This document shows, piece after piece, positions 61,501-64,000 of a stretch of DNA of 64,000 bases; within the stretch, counting starts at the first letter, position 1; each line of letters starts with the position of its first letter. The stretch is from Ciona intestinalis (lineage: Eukaryota > Chordata > Ascidiacea > Phlebobranchia > Cionidae). The notes below the pieces were generated by a model. It worked only from the letters and a program-made list of their open reading frames with translations. It was not told the DNA's origin and searched no databases. The position numbers and the translations under genes are program-made. The stretch spans positions 4,412,991 to 4,476,990 of the forward strand of contig NC_020167.2 of assembly GCF_000224145.3 (NCBI RefSeq), written 5' to 3'.

Positions 61501-62640
61501 ACCGTAGAACGTAAATAATAGGTTTAGGGGCTAAAGTGCGTGATACACCTTCTTATGGCGGCGATATAGGGGAAGTCGGTTATTTCGGCAAAAAATATTA
61601 ACAACGTTGAGTAGCCATAGCCGGTAACCTGAACCACGAGAACATTGTATTGAATTGCAACAATAGAGCATCCCGTTCGTGGCGAGAAAAAGGTGGAAAT
61701 CGGTCGCGCGCTGTTCTCGAAGGCGAGCACGAAAAAGTTTCGTTTGAAGAAGTTCGGTTCGCCTCATTCTTCCCATCATTATCGCCACGAGCGACTTTTC
61801 ATTAATCACATGCATTTCTAAACTGCTCGGAAGAGGTAGGTTGTAAGGCGGCGAGATATCGGGACAGGGAATGAGATAGAGGTCGTAGGAATGCACTGTC
61901 GGAATATGCAAACTCGTAAAGTCCAAATAGTGCATTAAAATACTTTTATAAAAAATATTGTGGGAAAAGTTGGCTAGGGTCAAAACGTTGTCTCGTTTTT
62001 GATTTTGAAACGTTCGCGCCGCAGTCTTCTATAAAAAAAGCTTTAGAACAGTAGCGACTTTTCAAAACCAAGTATAGTTGACTCATGGTTGAAGGGATTT
62101 GTAAAATTAGCCATTGCATATTACGTAGTTTTAAACAATGGCCCTTTGACGGCAGAAGGACTCTGCCTTGAGCTACCAAGTCGAAGGTTTAGGCACGAGA
62201 GGCTTAATTCTCCTTATTGCAGTTAGTGTAAACAACTTTTAAGTAGATTTTTTATAATCGCTTCATTGTTAAACGCATATCTGAAAATTAGCAACAGTAT
62301 TCTTATTTGGTTCATGATCTAACGTTGTTTTTGCTTTTCATCTTAAGTTGTTTACAGCAATTAAGCCGCCATATAGATAACTGTGCGCACTGGTCGTCTG
62401 CCCATTTTTAGATAGCCTTCCCAGTGCTTCTGTACTCGAGATTACGATCACAAGCGTAAGACGTCAAGTTCACCGACAAAGATAAGAATCGCGACCCACA
62501 CAAGTCACTGCCGCCCCTTCTTCGTTTCTCGTCGTACACAAAAGCAGCGGGAATCTTGACTCGGAGCATCACTCTTGAATCGCCACTCAGCAGCAACAGT
62601 CTACAAACTCAACTTACGAAACTTCAGATAGACAGCCTTC
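58550..62640. other. Head-to-head spacer between MICU3 and FGF
   Basis: 4.1 kb with no repeat or coding exon I can support; the longest open frame (61531-61983, minus) has no recognisable features. An AGATAAG GATA-type site is at about 62480, 170 bp upstream of the FGF start codon. FGF regulatory DNA is expected here. Confidence 0.45.
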
Positions 62641-62650
62641 CATACTGAAA

Positions 62651-63206
62651 ATGTCTATGTTAACCAACATGTTAGGCCTCAGCAGCAATGTTCCGCAATC
62701 AGCAACGGGAACAAACTTTTTAAGTTCGCTTTTACTCGCAGCCGTAGCCCGAGCGAGAGGCAAGGCAGTTACCGGACAATCGCCACCCGAAAGCCCGTCG
62801 TCCGTCCTAGAAAGCTCGATGTCAAGAACCGAAGCAGCAAAAGTACAATCAGTTTTTTCAGCCAAGCTTGGACGGGCAAGAAGAAAAAATTCCCTCTCTG
62901 TCGACTCCTCCACCCCCCAGAAATTAACAGAAGAAACAATGCCTGTGGTACACGACCGACTCCCCGATCTCAGCCTTTGGAGCAAAATTGACGAGGAATT
63001 AAAAGAGCAAGAGAAATCTTCCGCCAATGGACTATTGTCCTCAACCTCAGCAAGGAGTAAGAGAAACACCGGTATGTCTGCCTACGACTACGATACCCAA
63101 GAAACTACCATGAGACGAAGAATGTTGTATTGTAAGAACGGATTCAACCTTCAAATTTTACGAAACGGAAGAATATCTGGTACCCAAGAAAGCCACAATC
63201 AATACG
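62651..63206 (+). CDS. Fgf9/16/20: FGF9/16/20-type growth factor, first coding exon
   Basis: Starts at ATG 62651 and ends in a TACG|GTAAGT donor, giving 185 codons plus one base; the rest lies beyond the window. The end of the exon is the start of the FGF fold: R-R-R-M-L-Y-C-K-N-G-F-N-L-Q-I, then N-G-R-I-S-G-T and H-N-Q-Y-G. The R-R-R-x-L-Y-C, G-T and H-x-x-(F/Y)-G pattern fits FGF9/16/20 best. The intron position is the one FGF genes share. About 130 residues precede the core, rich in Ser, Glu and Arg, with only a weak hydrophobic stretch (F-L-S-S-L-L-L-A-A-V-A) near residue 25; FGF9-class factors also lack a classical cleaved signal. In Ciona embryos this gene is the neural inducer acting through ERK (established knowledge). 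An FGF11-14-type identity is less likely but not excluded. Confidence 0.75.
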
Positions 63207-64000
63207 GTAAGTTTACTTTGTTTAACTATCTGTCATAATATAGAAATATTATTTCACGGTATATATTTGTAAGGGTTAAATGTAAGTTAATAACCACGTA
63301 TGATATTCGTTCAAGCAAAGCTTGCTTGTGGGGTATGCAGCGTAATTAAACGGTGTGAATTTTCCCAAGTCGACGTCGACCGTCTTTCGAATTATTTCAC
63401 GATAAGACCAGTCACAGGCGTCATCGTAAAATCATGAGGCTTTGTTGTTCGCGGGTTTAACTCTGCTTGATCGACGTTTACTACGCAATTCGCGCCCTAG
63501 ATCAGCGTGAAATTAAAACGTATTTAGTCGTAAACAAGTTGCGCGTTAATAGCTCAACCTGCCGCTGCTTTCACGATCGCCAGACGAGCGCGTGTGTGAT
63601 GGTGACCATATGCTCAAAGAGGTTTGCATTTAAAACGCACGATGTCTTACTACCTATACGTTGAAACTGTTTCCAAGATTTTTGAATGACTAGAGATTAG
63701 GGGAACGTGCGTCACTCGCCAACTCGCGTGAAACGCTCTTTAACGCTACAAATTGCCGGTTCTCGCAAAGCAAATAACTCGCTAAACGAGGACAAATTAA
63801 CAGCATCGCCCCGCGGCTCTGCGCCCCCGATGTTACTGTTTCGTGGACGATGATCGCGTTAATTGGCGACGCGCAGGTGATTAGACAGTCCGATCCCCGA
63901 AACTTTCGATTTCGAAAATAACGCTTTGTTAACGGCGCGTAATTAGCAGTGGACGCAATTCGCTCACGGCAACGTGGCCAGCAACGCAGCGGGAGAATCT
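63207..64000 (+). other. FGF intron 1 (runs out of the window)
   Basis: No second FGF exon appears before the window ends, so the intron exceeds 790 bp. Confidence 0.6.

Noticed and set aside
61531-61983. 150-codon open frame on the minus strand
   Set aside because: No domain, signal or splice context; low-complexity of hydrophobic and basic residues without pattern. Length is only slightly above chance for the window.
62614-63069. 151-codon frame antisense to the FGF exon
   Set aside because: It is a shadow of the coding strand; the + frame has the FGF core.

Overview
The window looks like an ascidian (sea squirt) nuclear chromosome, most likely Ciona. The basis is the compact, intron-rich genes, the AT-rich DNA crowded with short inverted-repeat elements, and the FGF, MICU3 and UBOX5 homologues. 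There are two assembly gaps (2203-2252 and 45136-45260), and both have near-identical sequence on either side.

Region 1 (1 to about 29.4 kb) is a tandem array of secreted proteins made only of CUB domains. It holds four genes on the + strand: A (4528-8105), B (10758-13176), C (15193-20535) and D (23626-28250). The remains of a fifth copy lie on the left (2879-3376, repeated at 401-1181), and a promoter with no gene after it lies on the right (about 29.05-29.34 kb). Every gene starts with a 46-bp signal-peptide exon. Each CUB domain then uses two exons, with phase-1 introns between domains and phase-2 introns inside them. There are four domain types, a to d: genes A and B are a-b-c-d, genes C and D are a-b-a-b-c-d. 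I assembled all four coding sequences exon by exon. A, B and C close in frame (500, 499 and 751 aa); D has one extra base in its third exon. Introns and spacers are full of one MITE family of about 190 bp, with SINEs, two other MITE families and a hammerhead-ribozyme-like element of Penelope type.

Region 2 (30.2-32.15 kb, minus strand) is UBOX5/RNF37, a U-box plus RING ubiquitin ligase; its first exon was not found.

Region 3 (34.0-58.4 kb, minus strand) is MICU3, a gatekeeper subunit of the mitochondrial calcium uniporter. Twelve exons join in frame to 457 aa. One intron looks like a U12-type AT-AC intron, the one before it appears to use a GC donor, and the 40-bp exon between them is a microexon. 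Introns 1 and 2 are about 9.8 kb in exon spacing terms combined with a further 6.5 kb (11.2 kb and 6.5 kb respectively), which is very large for such a genome.

Region 4 (62.65 kb to the end, + strand) is the first coding exon of an FGF gene, best matched to the FGF9/16/20 subfamily. It lies head to head with MICU3. From about 37.4 kb to the end I see no copy of the MITE family that fills region 1, and the base composition is visibly less AT-rich. That would fit a regulatory domain around the FGF gene that spreads through the MICU3 introns.

All splice sites and identities were read by eye; no database search or transcript evidence was available.
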